DNA of 64,000 nucleotides, from positions 1,768,501-1,832,500 of the forward strand of contig NZ_CP008743.1 of assembly GCF_002117145.1 (NCBI RefSeq), in the 5' to 3' direction. The translations under genes were made by a program, and so were the position numbers. The DNA is from Candidatus Nucleicultrix amoebiphila FS5 (GTDB lineage: Bacteria; Pseudomonadota; Alphaproteobacteria; Caedimonadales; Nucleicultricaceae). Below are positions 1 to 9,658 of the stretch, piece by piece. How positions within the stretch are numbered: position 1 is the stretch's first letter; the number at the start of each line of letters is the position of its first letter. The notes under the pieces were generated by a model. That model did no database searches. It saw only the letters and a list, made by a program, of their open reading frames with translations, and was not told where the DNA came from.

Positions 1-2
1 TG

Positions 3-791
3 TTGTTTAGAGTGCCTATAGTTCTTCACGAGCAAAATGCAGTTTTAGGACGCGTTAATCGTCTGTTCTTGCCTTTCACAAGCAAACTAGCGATTTCTTT
101 TCCAAAGACTCTTAAAATTAAGTCGGTTCACCAACAAAAAGTTGTTGTGACTGGTCTACCTGTAAGACCCGTTCTCCTTGAAGCCAGAAAAAAGGATTAT
201 GAGATTCCACCCTCAAAAGGATACTTTAATCTTTTTATTTTAGGGGGGAGCCAGGGAGCACAAATATTTAATCAAATACTTCCTGAAGTGATCGCATCAT
301 TGCCGTTAACTCAGCAAAAACGTTTAAGAATATTTCAACAATGTCCTAAAGGGACAATAGAGAGCTTGAAAAAAAGCTATGAAAAAACGCAAGCTAAGGT
401 GACGATTAAAGAATTTTATGAAAATGTTCCGGAGTTATTGCACCTTTCTCACTTAATTATTGCACGATCTGGTGCTGCAACGGTTTCTGAGATTGCTGCA
501 GTAGGTAGACCTGCTGTTTTAGTGCCTTTTTCACAAGCTTTGGATGATCATCAAACTGAAAATGCTAAGGCTTTTACAGGGCCGGGAGGAGGATGGCTGT
601 TGCCAGAAAACGCATGTTTACAAAAAAATCTTGAGGTTTTGATAAAAGGCTTGATGAGTGATCCGAAACCTTTATTTTCAGCAGCTGAAAAATCCCGCCA
701 CTTTGGAAAACCTAAGGCGTTAAAGGAATTGACGGCAATTATGTGTAACAAAACTTTATACGGTAAGAGAAAATTGGGAGTCTCAGCATGA
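3..791 (+). CDS. murG: MurG, lipid II synthase (5' end missing)
   Basis: UDP-GlcNAc transferase that adds GlcNAc to lipid I at the inner face of the cytoplasmic membrane, giving lipid II. The gene is open at the left edge, so roughly the first third is outside the window. Visible motifs, numbered from the first codon shown: HEQN at 9-12, the second-domain glycine loop GGSQGA at 81-86, the UDP-sugar site ARSGAATVSE at 154-163, and DDHQTENA at 181-188. All are typical of MurG. The stop overlaps the murC start by 4 bp (ATGA), so translation is probably coupled in the mur-fts operon. Confidence 0.95.
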   Translation: MFRVPIVLHEQNAVLGRVNRLFLPFTSKLAISFPKTLKIKSVHQQKVVVTGLPVRPVLLEARKKDYEIPPSKGYFNLFILGGSQGAQIFNQILPEVIASLPLTQQKRLRIFQQCPKGTIESLKKSYEKTQAKVTIKEFYENVPELLHLSHLIIARSGAATVSEIAAVGRPAVLVPFSQALDDHQTENAKAFTGPGGGWLLPENACLQKNLEVLIKGLMSDPKPLFSAAEKSRHFGKPKALKELTAIMCNKTLYGKRKLGVSA

Positions 792-2242
792 AAATTTCGC
801 CACAGAGCGCAGGTGAGATTCACTTTATAGGTATTGGCGGTATTGGTATGAGCGGTATTGCTGAGCTCTTACATAATAGAGGCTATCATGTGCGCGGCAG
901 TGACATAAATTTAAATGCAAATGTTGAACGGTTGCAAAAACTTGGGATCTCAGTGACGATTGGCCATAAAGCAGAGAGTATCCTTGGAGCAAATGTTGTA
1001 GTGGTCTCATCAGATATAAAGTCCGATAATCCAGAAATTAAAGCAGCACGTGAACAATCTATTCCGGTAGTTATGCGCGCTGAAATGCTCGCTGAATTAA
1101 TGCAATCAAAATTTTCTGTTGCGGTCGCCGGCACCCATGGCAAAACCACAACAACTTCTTTAAGTGCAGCGATCCTCGAGACAGGAGGGTTTGATCCTGT
1201 TGTTGTGAACGGAGGAATCATTAATGCATATGGAACTAATATGCGTCAGGGACATGGTGATTGGTTTGTTGCTGAAGCTGATGAGTCTGATGGAAGTTTT
1301 TTGAAATTACCCAGGACAATTACTATTGTGACCAACATTGATCCTGAGCATATGGAATATTATAAAGACTTTGCGACCCTTAAGAAAGCTTTCAAAGACT
1401 TTGTGCTCGGGATCCCCTTTTATGGTTTGGCTATTTTATGTAAAGACCATCCGGAAGTCAGTGCTCTGGCTGAATCAATCACGGATCGTAGAGTAGTGAC
1501 TTATGGATTGAACCCTAAAGCTGATATTTATGCAACCAATATCCGTCCTGGGCCGCAAGGAAGTGTTTTTGATGTGGTGATTAATGAACGATTTCGCCAA
1601 GTTTGTGCCATGCCTTCAGATCTTAAAGTCATTAAAGATGTTTTCCTATCAATGTTAGGAGAACATAATGTTCAAAATGCTTTATCAACAATTGCTTTAG
1701 GATTAGAGCTGGGAATGGATGTCGAACATCTCAAACAAGGCCTGAGTAGTTTTCAAGGAGTGAGCCGACGCTTTACAGCAGTTGGAAATTTTAGAAATAT
1801 ACAAATTATTGACGATTATGCTCATCATCCTGAAGAAATTAAAGTTGTTTTGAAAACAGCTACGACAGTAGCAAAAGGAAAAGTTATCGCTATCTTTCAG
1901 CCTCATCGCTATTCGCGTTTAGGCAATTTATTTAATGAGTTTTGTAACAGTTTTTCACAAGCGGACGCAGTTGTTGTAACACCGATTTACGGTGCCGGTG
2001 AAAAACCATTACCAGGTTTGACGCAAGAACATCTTGTTTCGTCTCTCAAGGCTGCCTATAAAGGAAACATCTATTCGATTGATTCAGCAGAAGCACTCGC
2101 TCCACTTGTTTTTGACATTGCTGCATCAGGAGATTATGTTGTGTGTTTAGGGGCTGGAACAATAACATCGTGGGCGAGGGGCTTACAGGAAAAATTAGAG
2201 TCATTAGCTGGTCATATGGAGACTAAAAGTGCAATTGGCTAA
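788..2242 (+). CDS. murC: UDP-N-acetylmuramate--L-alanine ligase
   Basis: Cytoplasmic ATP-dependent ligase that adds the first residue, L-Ala, to UDP-MurNAc. At 484 aa it has the family length. The N-terminal nucleotide-sugar domain shows GIGGIGMSGIAEL at about 15-27. The Mur-ligase P-loop AGTHGKTTTTS lies at 114-124 and EADESDGSF at 163-171. The late DDYAHHPEEI motif marks the start of the C-terminal domain. ATG overlaps the murG stop by 4 bp, and murB follows 18 bp downstream. No catalytic motif appears damaged. Confidence 0.97.
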   Translation: MKISPQSAGEIHFIGIGGIGMSGIAELLHNRGYHVRGSDINLNANVERLQKLGISVTIGHKAESILGANVVVVSSDIKSDNPEIKAAREQSIPVVMRAEMLAELMQSKFSVAVAGTHGKTTTTSLSAAILETGGFDPVVVNGGIINAYGTNMRQGHGDWFVAEADESDGSFLKLPRTITIVTNIDPEHMEYYKDFATLKKAFKDFVLGIPFYGLAILCKDHPEVSALAESITDRRVVTYGLNPKADIYATNIRPGPQGSVFDVVINERFRQVCAMPSDLKVIKDVFLSMLGEHNVQNALSTIALGLELGMDVEHLKQGLSSFQGVSRRFTAVGNFRNIQIIDDYAHHPEEIKVVLKTATTVAKGKVIAIFQPHRYSRLGNLFNEFCNSFSQADAVVVTPIYGAGEKPLPGLTQEHLVSSLKAAYKGNIYSIDSAEALAPLVFDIAASGDYVVCLGAGTITSWARGLQEKLESLAGHMETKSAIG

Positions 2243-2260
2243 GATTAGGGAGACAATAGA

Positions 2261-3199
2261 TTGAAAGCGCAAGAAAATCTCATTGAACGTTTACCGAAAG
2301 TACGTGGCAGCTATAATGCGAACGTCGCCCTTGGCAAATACGTATGGTTCAATGTTGGGGGACCTGCGGAAGTCATCTATAAACCTGCTGATACAGATGA
2401 TTTGTCCTTTTTCCTCAAAGAAAAACCCAGAGATATTCCTATCAATGTTATCGGAGTTGGATCTAATTTATTAGTGCGAGACGGTCTCGTACCCGGGGTG
2501 GTTATACGTTTAGGAAAAGGCTTCAATAATATTGCATTCCATGGCAATGAAGTTGATGTTGGAGCTGCAGTTTTGGATCGCACTCTTGCTATGTGTTCAG
2601 TAGATGAAGGTCTTGAAGGTATTGAGTTTCTTGCAGGTATTCCTGGAACCATTGGTGGTGGCTTGAGAATGAATGCAGGATGTTATGGAACTGAGATGAA
2701 AGATGTGGTGTCGGCGGTTTTTGCTCTAGATCCTAGAGGAACGCTCCATCATTTAACTCTTGAAGAGATGGGCTTTTCATATCGACACTGCGGGATTCCT
2801 GAAAATTGGATTTTTATTGGCGCACGATTAAGACTTCGCAATGGAAAATCATCAATTATTTTAGAGAAAATCACAAAACTTTTAGAAGAACGTGAGTTTA
2901 CTCAACCAGTACGTTCTAGGACAGGGGGCAGTACATTTGCAAACCCAGATGGAATGAGCGCTTGGGAACTTATTGATCAAGCCGGTTGTAGAGGGTTACG
3001 CATAGGGGGAGCGCAAGTTTCAGAAAAACACTGTAATTTTTTAATTAATACAGGGGATGCAACAGCTGAAGAAATTGAAACACTCGCAGAAGAAGTACAA
3101 AGGCGTGTTTTTGAAACATCAGGGGTTGACTTAAGATGGGAGATCAGGAGGATTGGTAAATCAGCATCTGAAGTGGAAATGAGTGTAAAGGCAGCATGA
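2261..3199 (+). CDS. murB: UDP-N-acetylenolpyruvoylglucosamine reductase
   Basis: FAD enzyme that reduces UDP-GlcNAc-enolpyruvate to UDP-MurNAc with NADPH. It is 312 aa with a TTG start, chosen because AGGGAG sits about 9 bp upstream and no closer ATG exists in frame. FAD-binding motifs are GVGSNLLVRD near 65-74 and GIPGTIGGGLRMNAG at 126-140. The proton donor serine is S224 in GGSTFANP. This is the short, type-I-like arrangement common in Alphaproteobacteria. The stop overlaps the ddl start by 4 bp. Confidence 0.95.
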   Translation: MKAQENLIERLPKVRGSYNANVALGKYVWFNVGGPAEVIYKPADTDDLSFFLKEKPRDIPINVIGVGSNLLVRDGLVPGVVIRLGKGFNNIAFHGNEVDVGAAVLDRTLAMCSVDEGLEGIEFLAGIPGTIGGGLRMNAGCYGTEMKDVVSAVFALDPRGTLHHLTLEEMGFSYRHCGIPENWIFIGARLRLRNGKSSIILEKITKLLEEREFTQPVRSRTGGSTFANPDGMSAWELIDQAGCRGLRIGGAQVSEKHCNFLINTGDATAEEIETLAEEVQRRVFETSGVDLRWEIRRIGKSASEVEMSVKAA

Positions 3200-4119
3200 A
3201 GAAGACAAAGACAATTGCAGTGTTAATGGGAGGGTGGAACGGTGAACGCGAAGTTTCTCTCGCAAGCGGAGAAAAGGTTGCGACTGCCCTTGAAAAGGCT
3301 GGTTATCAAACTATTTCAATCGATGTTTCTCGCGATCTTCAAAAATTAATCGAGAAGCTTAAGCCAGCTCCAGATGTGGTCTTTAATGCGCTGCATGGTC
3401 GTTGGGGGGAAGATGGACATATTCAAGGTGTCCTTGAAATTATGAAAATTCCTTATACATCATCAGGCGTTATGTCTTCAGCTTTGGCTATGAATAAACC
3501 GACTGCTAAAACGCTGTTTCAAGCAGCAGGTATTCATTGTCCAAAGGGCTTTGTTACAGATGTTGAGGCCGTCTTAAAAAAGGATCCGATGCCTAAGCCT
3601 TATGTATTAAAACCATTGGAAGAGGGATCCAGCATCGGTGTCGCTGTGATTCAGACCGATGAGGATTTGAAAAAATGGCATAAGAATTGGAAATATGGTT
3701 CTCGCGTTATGGTCGAAGAATATATTGATGGTCGTGAAATCCAGGTCGCAGTGATTGGTAACGCAGCGATCGGTGCCATTGAAATAAAGCCTAAGCAAGG
3801 CTTTTATGATTATGAAGCAAAGTATACTGAAGGTAAAGCTGAGCATATTATGCCAGCGCCATTGCCTGAAGAGGATTACCAAGAAGTTTTGGATTTAGCC
3901 TTAAAAGCTCACAATTGTCTCAATTGTTTTGGGGTGAGTCGGGCGGATTTCCGTTACAACAATAAAAATGAAAAAGGGAAACGGTTTTACATTCTGGAAG
4001 TGAATACGCAACCTGGTATGACACCGTTGTCATTACTCCCAGAGATTGCAGCGCATCAAGGGATGCCTTTTGAAAAATTGTTGGAATGGATGGTTGAAAA
4101 TCCAAAATGCCCGGATTGA
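3196..4119 (+). CDS. ddl: D-alanine--D-alanine ligase
   Basis: ATP-grasp enzyme making the D-Ala-D-Ala dipeptide for the peptidoglycan stem. It is 307 aa, as in DdlB. HGRWGEDG lies at 67-74, the ATP-grasp loop LKPLEEGSSIGV at about 138-149, and the metal/substrate site EVNTQPGMTPLSL near the C-terminus. Neighbours murB (4-bp overlap) and ftsQ (13-bp overlap) fit the usual alphaproteobacterial order. Confidence 0.96.
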   Translation: MKKTKTIAVLMGGWNGEREVSLASGEKVATALEKAGYQTISIDVSRDLQKLIEKLKPAPDVVFNALHGRWGEDGHIQGVLEIMKIPYTSSGVMSSALAMNKPTAKTLFQAAGIHCPKGFVTDVEAVLKKDPMPKPYVLKPLEEGSSIGVAVIQTDEDLKKWHKNWKYGSRVMVEEYIDGREIQVAVIGNAAIGAIEIKPKQGFYDYEAKYTEGKAEHIMPAPLPEEDYQEVLDLALKAHNCLNCFGVSRADFRYNNKNEKGKRFYILEVNTQPGMTPLSLLPEIAAHQGMPFEKLLEWMVENPKCPD

Positions 4120-4973
4120 GAGCAGATAAATCTTCATCAAGACAGAGCGTCTCTCAAAGAGGCAAGAAATCCGCAAAACCGAAGAGCGGTAATTTTTCTT
4201 TATTTTTCAAGGCTCTGTCATTTGTGATTCTATTGGGAGGTCTTTCATTTGCCTTACTCAGTGGTCATATAGAAGCATTGCGTCAAGATTCCTGGAATTG
4301 GTGGATGGCGACAAGTCAACGAGCAGGTTTTAAAGTAAAAAACTTAATTATCGATGGTCATCATCATTGTTCAAAGACAGATGTTTTACAGGCTGTTTCG
4401 TTAGATATGAATAAATCCATATTTGATGTTTCTCCGAGTGTAGTTCGTGAGAAAATTGAGAAACTCGGCTGGGTAAAATCAGCTATGGTTAGCCGTCGTT
4501 TGCCACATACACTTTATATTCGAATCGTAGAGCACCATCCAATCGCCTTCTGGCAAAAAGATGCAAAACTGCATTTGATTGATAATTACGGACAAATTAT
4601 TAAAGCGGATAAAATTGGACCATTTACTCAGCTTCCTATTTTGACCGGTGATGGTGCCGTTGAAAAAGCGCCCGTTCTGATTGAAGAAGTCAGCCGCTAT
4701 TCGGCCATAGCGAGTCGTATGACTGGTGCGGTATATATCAGCAAACGCAGATGGGATTTAATCCTGGATAACAAATTGCGCGTACAACTACCTGAAGTGT
4801 CTGCCAATTTTAAAGAGGCTATAAAATATTTGGATCAACTAAATCAGGAGCAGCCTTTGCAGGAAAGAGATATAGTAGTGATTGACCTGCGTGTACCCGA
4901 TCGTGTGTTCTTTTATCTTTCACAAGAAATGCGCGCTCCTGGAATTAAGTTGAAAGGCGAGAAGAGTGCTTAA
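4107..4973 (+). CDS. ftsQ: Cell division protein FtsQ
   Basis: Bitopic divisome protein linking early and late division proteins, with its bulk in the periplasm. The basic, Ser/Lys-rich cytoplasmic tail covers about residues 1-30, followed by one membrane segment near 31-50 (FKALSFVILLGG...). A POTRA domain follows (about 73-142: VKNLIIDGHHH..., LGWVKSAMVSRRLPHTLYI), then the beta domain. At 288 aa it is of normal length. The start lies inside the end of ddl, so the two are probably coupled. Confidence 0.92.
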   Translation: MPGLRADKSSSRQSVSQRGKKSAKPKSGNFSLFFKALSFVILLGGLSFALLSGHIEALRQDSWNWWMATSQRAGFKVKNLIIDGHHHCSKTDVLQAVSLDMNKSIFDVSPSVVREKIEKLGWVKSAMVSRRLPHTLYIRIVEHHPIAFWQKDAKLHLIDNYGQIIKADKIGPFTQLPILTGDGAVEKAPVLIEEVSRYSAIASRMTGAVYISKRRWDLILDNKLRVQLPEVSANFKEAIKYLDQLNQEQPLQERDIVVIDLRVPDRVFFYLSQEMRAPGIKLKGEKSA

Positions 4974-4982
4974 AGGGCAATA

Positions 4983-6263
4983 ATGTATTTTAAAACAGTT
5001 CGAAAAAGTTTGCAGAAAGTTTTGCCAGAGATCGTGACGGTCTTAGATATTGGCACAAGCAAAGTTTGCTGTTACATCGGTCGTCTTGGAAGTGGTGACA
5101 CTATTCAAGTTATGGGCGTTGGTTACGAAGCATCAAAGGGCATACGAAATGGTGCAATCGTTAACATGGAAGCTTTATCGACTTCGGTTGCTCGAGCAAC
5201 ACATGCTGCCGAGCAAATGGCTCAAGTAACAGTTAATGATATCTTGGTGAGCCTCTCCGCAGGTCTTGTGGAATCTCATATCCTTGATGTTTCTTTACCT
5301 ATTGCTGGACGCGCTGTTGATGATAATGATATTCGAAAAATGCAACAGACCGCGGCTCAATCTGTCGGGGGAAGTAATTCAGAAATTTTGCATTGTATCC
5401 CCGTTACTTTTAATATTGATGGAACGCGTGGCGTTAAAGATCCTCGAGGAATGGTAGGGGAGAGCTTAGGAGCTAGTATTCACGTTATTACCGCTGAAAC
5501 TGGACCAGTACGGAATTTCTATGCATGTGTCGATCGTTGTCATTTAAGCGTTAGCGGTTTTGTAGTGGCTCCTTATGCATCGTCACTATCCACATTGGTC
5601 GAAGATGAAATTGATTTAGGTGTAACTTTGATTGATATGGGAGCAGGATCAACCTCGATTTCTGTTTTTTATGATGGTCGCCTTTATCATACAGATTACT
5701 TACCTGTAGGAGGGCTTCACGTAACAAATGATATTGCTCGTGGACTATCAACGCCTCTTCTTCACGCAGAACGAATCAAGATTCTCCATGGCAGTGCTAT
5801 GGTTTCGCCTCTTTCAAATCAAGACGATCGCGGGATTATTAGTGTGCCTCAAATTGGGGAAGATGATCCTCAAAAAGGATTACAAGTTACAAAGTCTGAA
5901 CTTGTCCGTATCATACGTCCTCGTATAGAAGAAACCTTTGAGCTTGTAAAAGAACGCTTGAAAAAGTTTAACGATGTTGCTATTGCCAGCAAAAGATTGG
6001 TTTTAACGGGTGGTGCTAGTCAACTTCCTGGTGTAAGAGAATTAGCAAGTCTCATTTTAGATAAGCACACGCGATTAGGTAAACCCATCAATGTTCAAGG
6101 TCTAGATGAGAGAATGCGTACTGCCTCATTTGCTACCTGTGCAGGACTTTTAGTATATGCGCGGGGGGAACAAAAGCTTAATGCGAGTCGCCAAAAGAAA
6201 ATGTCTCAAAATGCACCTGCATTTTTTGGTAGGTTTGGCGTTTGGCTTCGGGAAAATTTATAG
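4983..6263 (+). CDS. ftsA: Cell division protein FtsA
   Basis: Actin-like ATPase that tethers FtsZ filaments to the membrane. It is 426 aa. The phosphate-1 loop VLDIGTSKVCC is at 20-30, the second phosphate region (LIDMGAGSTSISVF) lies in mid-protein, and the adenosine motif LTGGASQLPG comes late. The protein ends in a short amphipathic stretch, FFGRFGVWLRENL, the expected membrane-targeting helix. It sits 9 bp after ftsQ and just ahead of ftsZ. Confidence 0.95.
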   Translation: MYFKTVRKSLQKVLPEIVTVLDIGTSKVCCYIGRLGSGDTIQVMGVGYEASKGIRNGAIVNMEALSTSVARATHAAEQMAQVTVNDILVSLSAGLVESHILDVSLPIAGRAVDDNDIRKMQQTAAQSVGGSNSEILHCIPVTFNIDGTRGVKDPRGMVGESLGASIHVITAETGPVRNFYACVDRCHLSVSGFVVAPYASSLSTLVEDEIDLGVTLIDMGAGSTSISVFYDGRLYHTDYLPVGGLHVTNDIARGLSTPLLHAERIKILHGSAMVSPLSNQDDRGIISVPQIGEDDPQKGLQVTKSELVRIIRPRIEETFELVKERLKKFNDVAIASKRLVLTGGASQLPGVRELASLILDKHTRLGKPINVQGLDERMRTASFATCAGLLVYARGEQKLNASRQKKMSQNAPAFFGRFGVWLRENL

Positions 6264-6326
6264 TAGACTAGGTTATTAATGCGTTCAAAACGATTTGAAG
6301 ATATTAGTGTTAACGTGGAGATAGGA

Positions 6327-8006
6327 ATGACAACGGCCCCAACTTCTTTAAATAAAACCTCCGAGGAAATTGCAACTTTGGAAACCCAAGAAGAATTGGG
6401 TATGGATATGGAACCAACGCCATTGACCAAAGCTCCAGCGACACGCAGACGTACTGCAAAATCAAAGACTGCAACTCCCCGTTCTTCTCAAGATGAAGAA
6501 AGCCCATCTTTTATTGACTCTAATGGTGAGCAAAGAGCTTTTTCAACGGGGCAGGATCTTGAATTATTAGCAAGTAAAACTGACGCAGAATTAAAACCAA
6601 AAATTATGGTTGTTGGCGTTGGAGGCGCGGGTGGAAACGCTGTGAACAATATGATGCGTCTTAAATTGCAAGGCGTTGATTTTATTGTTTGTAATACGGA
6701 TGCGCAAGCTTTAGGCCAATCACTGACTGGACGAAAAATTCGCTTAGGACTTGGGATTACACAAGGCCTTGGTGCTGGTTCAAAACCAGAGGTCGGACGC
6801 GCCGCAGCTGAAGAATCCATTGAAGAAGTGCTAAATGAGATTCAAAATTGTAATATGGTGTTTATTACAGCAGGTATGGGTGGTGGTACTGGAACTGGGG
6901 CTGCTCCTGTTATTGCGCAAGCTGCGAGAGATCGCGGGATTTTAACAGTGGCTGTTGTGACAAAACCCTTTAATTTTGAAGGAAATCACCGTATGCGCAC
7001 GGCTGAGAAGGGGATTGAAGACCTACAAGAATACGTTGATACCTTGATTGTTATTCCTAATCAAAATCTATTCCGGGTTGCCAACGAAAAAACGACTTTT
7101 GCAGACGCCTTTAAAATGGCTGATGATGTCTTGTATTCAGGTGTTCGTGGTGTCACTGACTTGATGATGATGCCAGGGTTAATCAATCTTGATTTCGCTG
7201 ACATTCGTGCTGTGATGAGTGAGATGGGTAAGGCCATGATGGGAACAGGAGAAGCTGAAGGTGAAAACCGCGCTATCAGTGCTGCTGAGGCTGCGATCTC
7301 GAACCCGCTTTTGGACGATGTATCCATGAAGGGCGCCCGCGGTGTTTTGATTAATATTACGGGAGGCAGTGATTTGACGCTCTTTGAAGTTGATGAATCT
7401 GCAAATCGTATTCGTGAAGAGGTTGATCCCGACGCCAATATTATCTTTGGTTCAACGTATGATGAGCGTTTAAATGGTCGTCTACGGGTATCTGTTGTTG
7501 CAACAGGGATAGATGCTGCGATGACAATGCCAAAACCTTGGGCTTCACGCTCTAAGATAATGCGTAATTTGATTGAGGACGAAGTTGAGCTTGAGACGCC
7601 AGTTTCTGCTCCTGTAGAAAGCCCTCAAGATACAATTATCGCTGAGAACGAATTAATCGATTTTGAAAAGAGAACTCAAGAAGAAGCGCGTATTGAAGAA
7701 AATTTTCAGTTTGATGATCATAATTTGGACGACGCAGAGCAGGAAGATTTTTTTGCATCACAGGGTAAGATGCCAGAGCCAATCGTTGAAGACGATTTAA
7801 AGCCTCGTAAAAAGAATTTCTTTAGTCGCTTTGCCGAAAAGATGCGTGGAGGTAGATCCACTGAAGAATCTTTAGGAGAAGAGTTTGATTATATGGCTGA
7901 GCCTGTATCTGCAAAAGCGCAAAAGCCATCAGCGATCCAGCGCGATAGTACGGATGGTGATATATTGGATATCCCTTCCTACTTAAGACGTAAGTCAGGA
8001 AAATAG
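6327..8006 (+). CDS. ftsZ: Cell division protein FtsZ, with long N-terminal extension
   Basis: Tubulin-like GTPase that forms the Z ring. The GTPase core starts only at [19 protein letters not shown], and the signature [12 protein letters not shown] and the T7-loop region are intact. The long disordered, acidic linker ends in the conserved tail [15 protein letters not shown], which binds FtsA and other partners. I chose ATG 6327 (559 aa) because GGAG lies 6 bp ahead. ATG 6279 would give 575 aa. Either way about 90-105 residues precede the core, against 10-30 in most FtsZ proteins. They are Thr/Ser/Pro/Glu-rich with a basic patch ([10 protein letters not shown]). Confidence 0.95.
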   Translation: MTTAPTSLNKTSEEIATLETQEELGMDMEPTPLTKAPATRRRTAKSKTATPRSSQDEESPSFIDSNGEQRAFSTGQDLELLASKTDAELKPKIMVVGVGGAGGNAVNNMMRLKLQGVDFIVCNTDAQALGQSLTGRKIRLGLGITQGLGAGSKPEVGRAAAEESIEEVLNEIQNCNMVFITAGMGGGTGTGAAPVIAQAARDRGILTVAVVTKPFNFEGNHRMRTAEKGIEDLQEYVDTLIVIPNQNLFRVANEKTTFADAFKMADDVLYSGVRGVTDLMMMPGLINLDFADIRAVMSEMGKAMMGTGEAEGENRAISAAEAAISNPLLDDVSMKGARGVLINITGGSDLTLFEVDESANRIREEVDPDANIIFGSTYDERLNGRLRVSVVATGIDAAMTMPKPWASRSKIMRNLIEDEVELETPVSAPVESPQDTIIAENELIDFEKRTQEEARIEENFQFDDHNLDDAEQEDFFASQGKMPEPIVEDDLKPRKKNFFSRFAEKMRGGRSTEESLGEEFDYMAEPVSAKAQKPSAIQRDSTDGDILDIPSYLRRKSGK

Positions 8007-8018
8007 TGCAGCCTTGAA

Positions 8019-9140
8019 TCACAAAAAGAGTTGAGATAAGAACTTTTCTGCTTTTAAAATACGAACGCCTTGTTGTTGATAGTCATTTCGAAGAGAGTTG
8101 ACCAATTGAATCGCAGGGTAGTTATATTTTTCATGAAATTTTATCAAGGTTTTACTTGGAGTGCGATCTGAGTATTTTACTTCGATCATTGTTTCAATCT
8201 TATCTTGCGATACTACGGCAAAGTCAACTTCTTGACTATCTTTTGTTCGTAGATAATACAAGGCATAGTCTTCAGCCTTAATGTCAACTTTCCCATAGAC
8301 ATGTTTGAGTAAACTAACTGCAACAAAATTTTCAAACTTTGCTCCGTCATCGCCCTGAACTAAGCCTGTATCATAAAAATATATTTTTGGCTCTTTGAGA
8401 AGGCTTCTTGCAATGTTTTTGGAATACGGGTGGACTGTAAAAATGATAAATAAAGCCTCTAAAATCTGAACATATTTTTTGATTGTGGTTGGAGATACGC
8501 CAACATCTTCGGAAATAGACTGATATGAAGTGGGAGATCCAACCCTGCTTCGCAATACATTAAAGACAAGCTGCATGGCTTTCGCATTATGGATTTTATC
8601 AATTTCAAAAATATCCGTACTTAACAGGCTATTGATATAGTGTAGCCTCTATCTATTTGCTTCAGTGGTATTATCCGCTAAATAAGGTTCAGGAAACCCA
8701 CTTCGCTCCAACAACTTGTTAATATCAAGTGGTTCAGATATCTGTTCTAACTCAGCGAGAGAAATTGGCAATAAACGATGACGAAAATAGCGTCCAGCAA
8801 GAGAATCCCCTAATTGATCATAAGCGTGAAGTCGAGCACTTCCTGTAACCAAAATGCGCATTGATTCTGGTTTTGTATCATACACGCCTTTCAGATAATT
8901 CTTCCAGTCTCTCATTTTATGAAGTTCGTCCAGGATCAGAAGATCTGTGGAATCCAACCATGATTGTTCTAGAATAATTTTTTTATCTATTTGTTGGTCG
9001 TAATTGAGGTAAACACTGTTGGGGAAATTTTTAGCAATATCTTTAGCCAACCAAGTCTTCCCGCATTGTCGTGGCCCGACAAGAAGTACCAGTTTTTTTT
9101 CTAAATCTTTCAGTATTGTTTGTTTTTGAGCTCTTTCCAT
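8019..9140 (-). pseudogene. AAA ATPase of the AAA_14/DUF4143 family, interrupted by one in-frame TAG
   Basis: The N-terminal half (9140 to 8652) has Walker A GPRQCGKT, Walker B LLILDEL and the sensor VTGSARL. The C-terminal half (8576 to 8019) is a DUF4143 domain with a winged-helix stretch (VGVSPTTIKKYVQILEAL) and a nuclease-like end (EVDFAV...IEVKY). The two halves share one reading frame and are separated only by an amber codon at 8649-8651. The 24 codons between that stop and the next ATG read as normal family sequence (RLHYINSLLSTDIFEIDK). The simplest reading is a recent nonsense mutation, or readthrough. The role of these ATPases is poorly known. The gene ends 12 bp from the convergent ftsZ stop. 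Confidence 0.85.
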
Positions 9141-9143
9141 AGT

Positions 9144-9173
9144 GACTATTCTCCAATATATTGGAGAATAGTC
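9144..9173. promoter_or_regulatory. 30-bp perfect palindrome upstream of the ATPase gene
   Basis: Every base pairs with its mirror around a centre at 9158/9159. The half-site is GACTATTCTCCAATA. It lies 3 bp before the ATPase ATG and 10 bp after the RES toxin stop. No T-run follows on either strand, so it does not look like a terminator. An operator for self-repression of the ATPase gene is the likeliest reading (inference). Confidence 0.6.
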
Positions 9174-9183
9174 GATAATTGAT

Positions 9184-9642
9184 CTAGGTGAATAGCCTTT
9201 CATTCCAAATAATATCTTGAGGAGGAGAAGCTTTAATCTTCCTGTAATCAGGATGTTTGGGGTTAATGACGATATCTTTATCCTCTGTAGCAACAACAGA
9301 GGGAACAATTAAAGCAACTGTTCGTTCTTCTTTGATCCACTTATCTCCGTACGCTCTACTCGCTATCGTATCTGGAGAGTTCCAATGCTTGTTTTGTTTG
9401 GCAAAACTTTCTATTTTTAATGATTGTGGGATTGAGATCTTTATATAACGATGGTTTTTTGGAATAATTCCCTGACGCCCTATATGGGCTAACACTTCCA
9501 ACATTGCACACGAATATGAAAGAGAAGCATAAATAACTTCAAAACCAGGAGAATTCCACCTTCCTCCAAACATCAAGGCTCCATAACCATCCATGAGAGC
9601 GTGCCTAGCATCTGCTATTCTATAGGCAATTAAAGAATCCAA
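9184..9642 (-). CDS. RES-domain toxin
   Basis: Toxin of the RES/Xre family. Studied members degrade NAD+ (by glycohydrolase or phosphorylase activity) or ADP-ribosylate a host enzyme. At 152 aa it is about family length. The defining residues are visible: R28 in GGRWNSPG, Y38, E49 in MLEVLAHI and S115 in LIVPSVVATE. The C-terminal INPKHPDYRKI...NERLF motif is also typical. It lies 16 bp downstream of its antitoxin on the same strand and appears intact. Confidence 0.9.
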   Translation of the reverse strand: MDSLIAYRIADARHALMDGYGALMFGGRWNSPGFEVIYASLSYSCAMLEVLAHIGRQGIIPKNHRYIKISIPQSLKIESFAKQNKHWNSPDTIASRAYGDKWIKEERTVALIVPSVVATEDKDIVINPKHPDYRKIKASPPQDIIWNERLFT

Positions 9643-9658
9643 GATAATCTCTTATGTT

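Noticed and set aside
551..823. Minus-strand frame over murG/murC
   Set aside because: Antisense to conserved coding sequence on the plus strand.
6206..6430. Minus-strand frame over the ftsA/ftsZ junction
   Set aside because: Shadow of two strong plus-strand genes; no family match or ribosome site.
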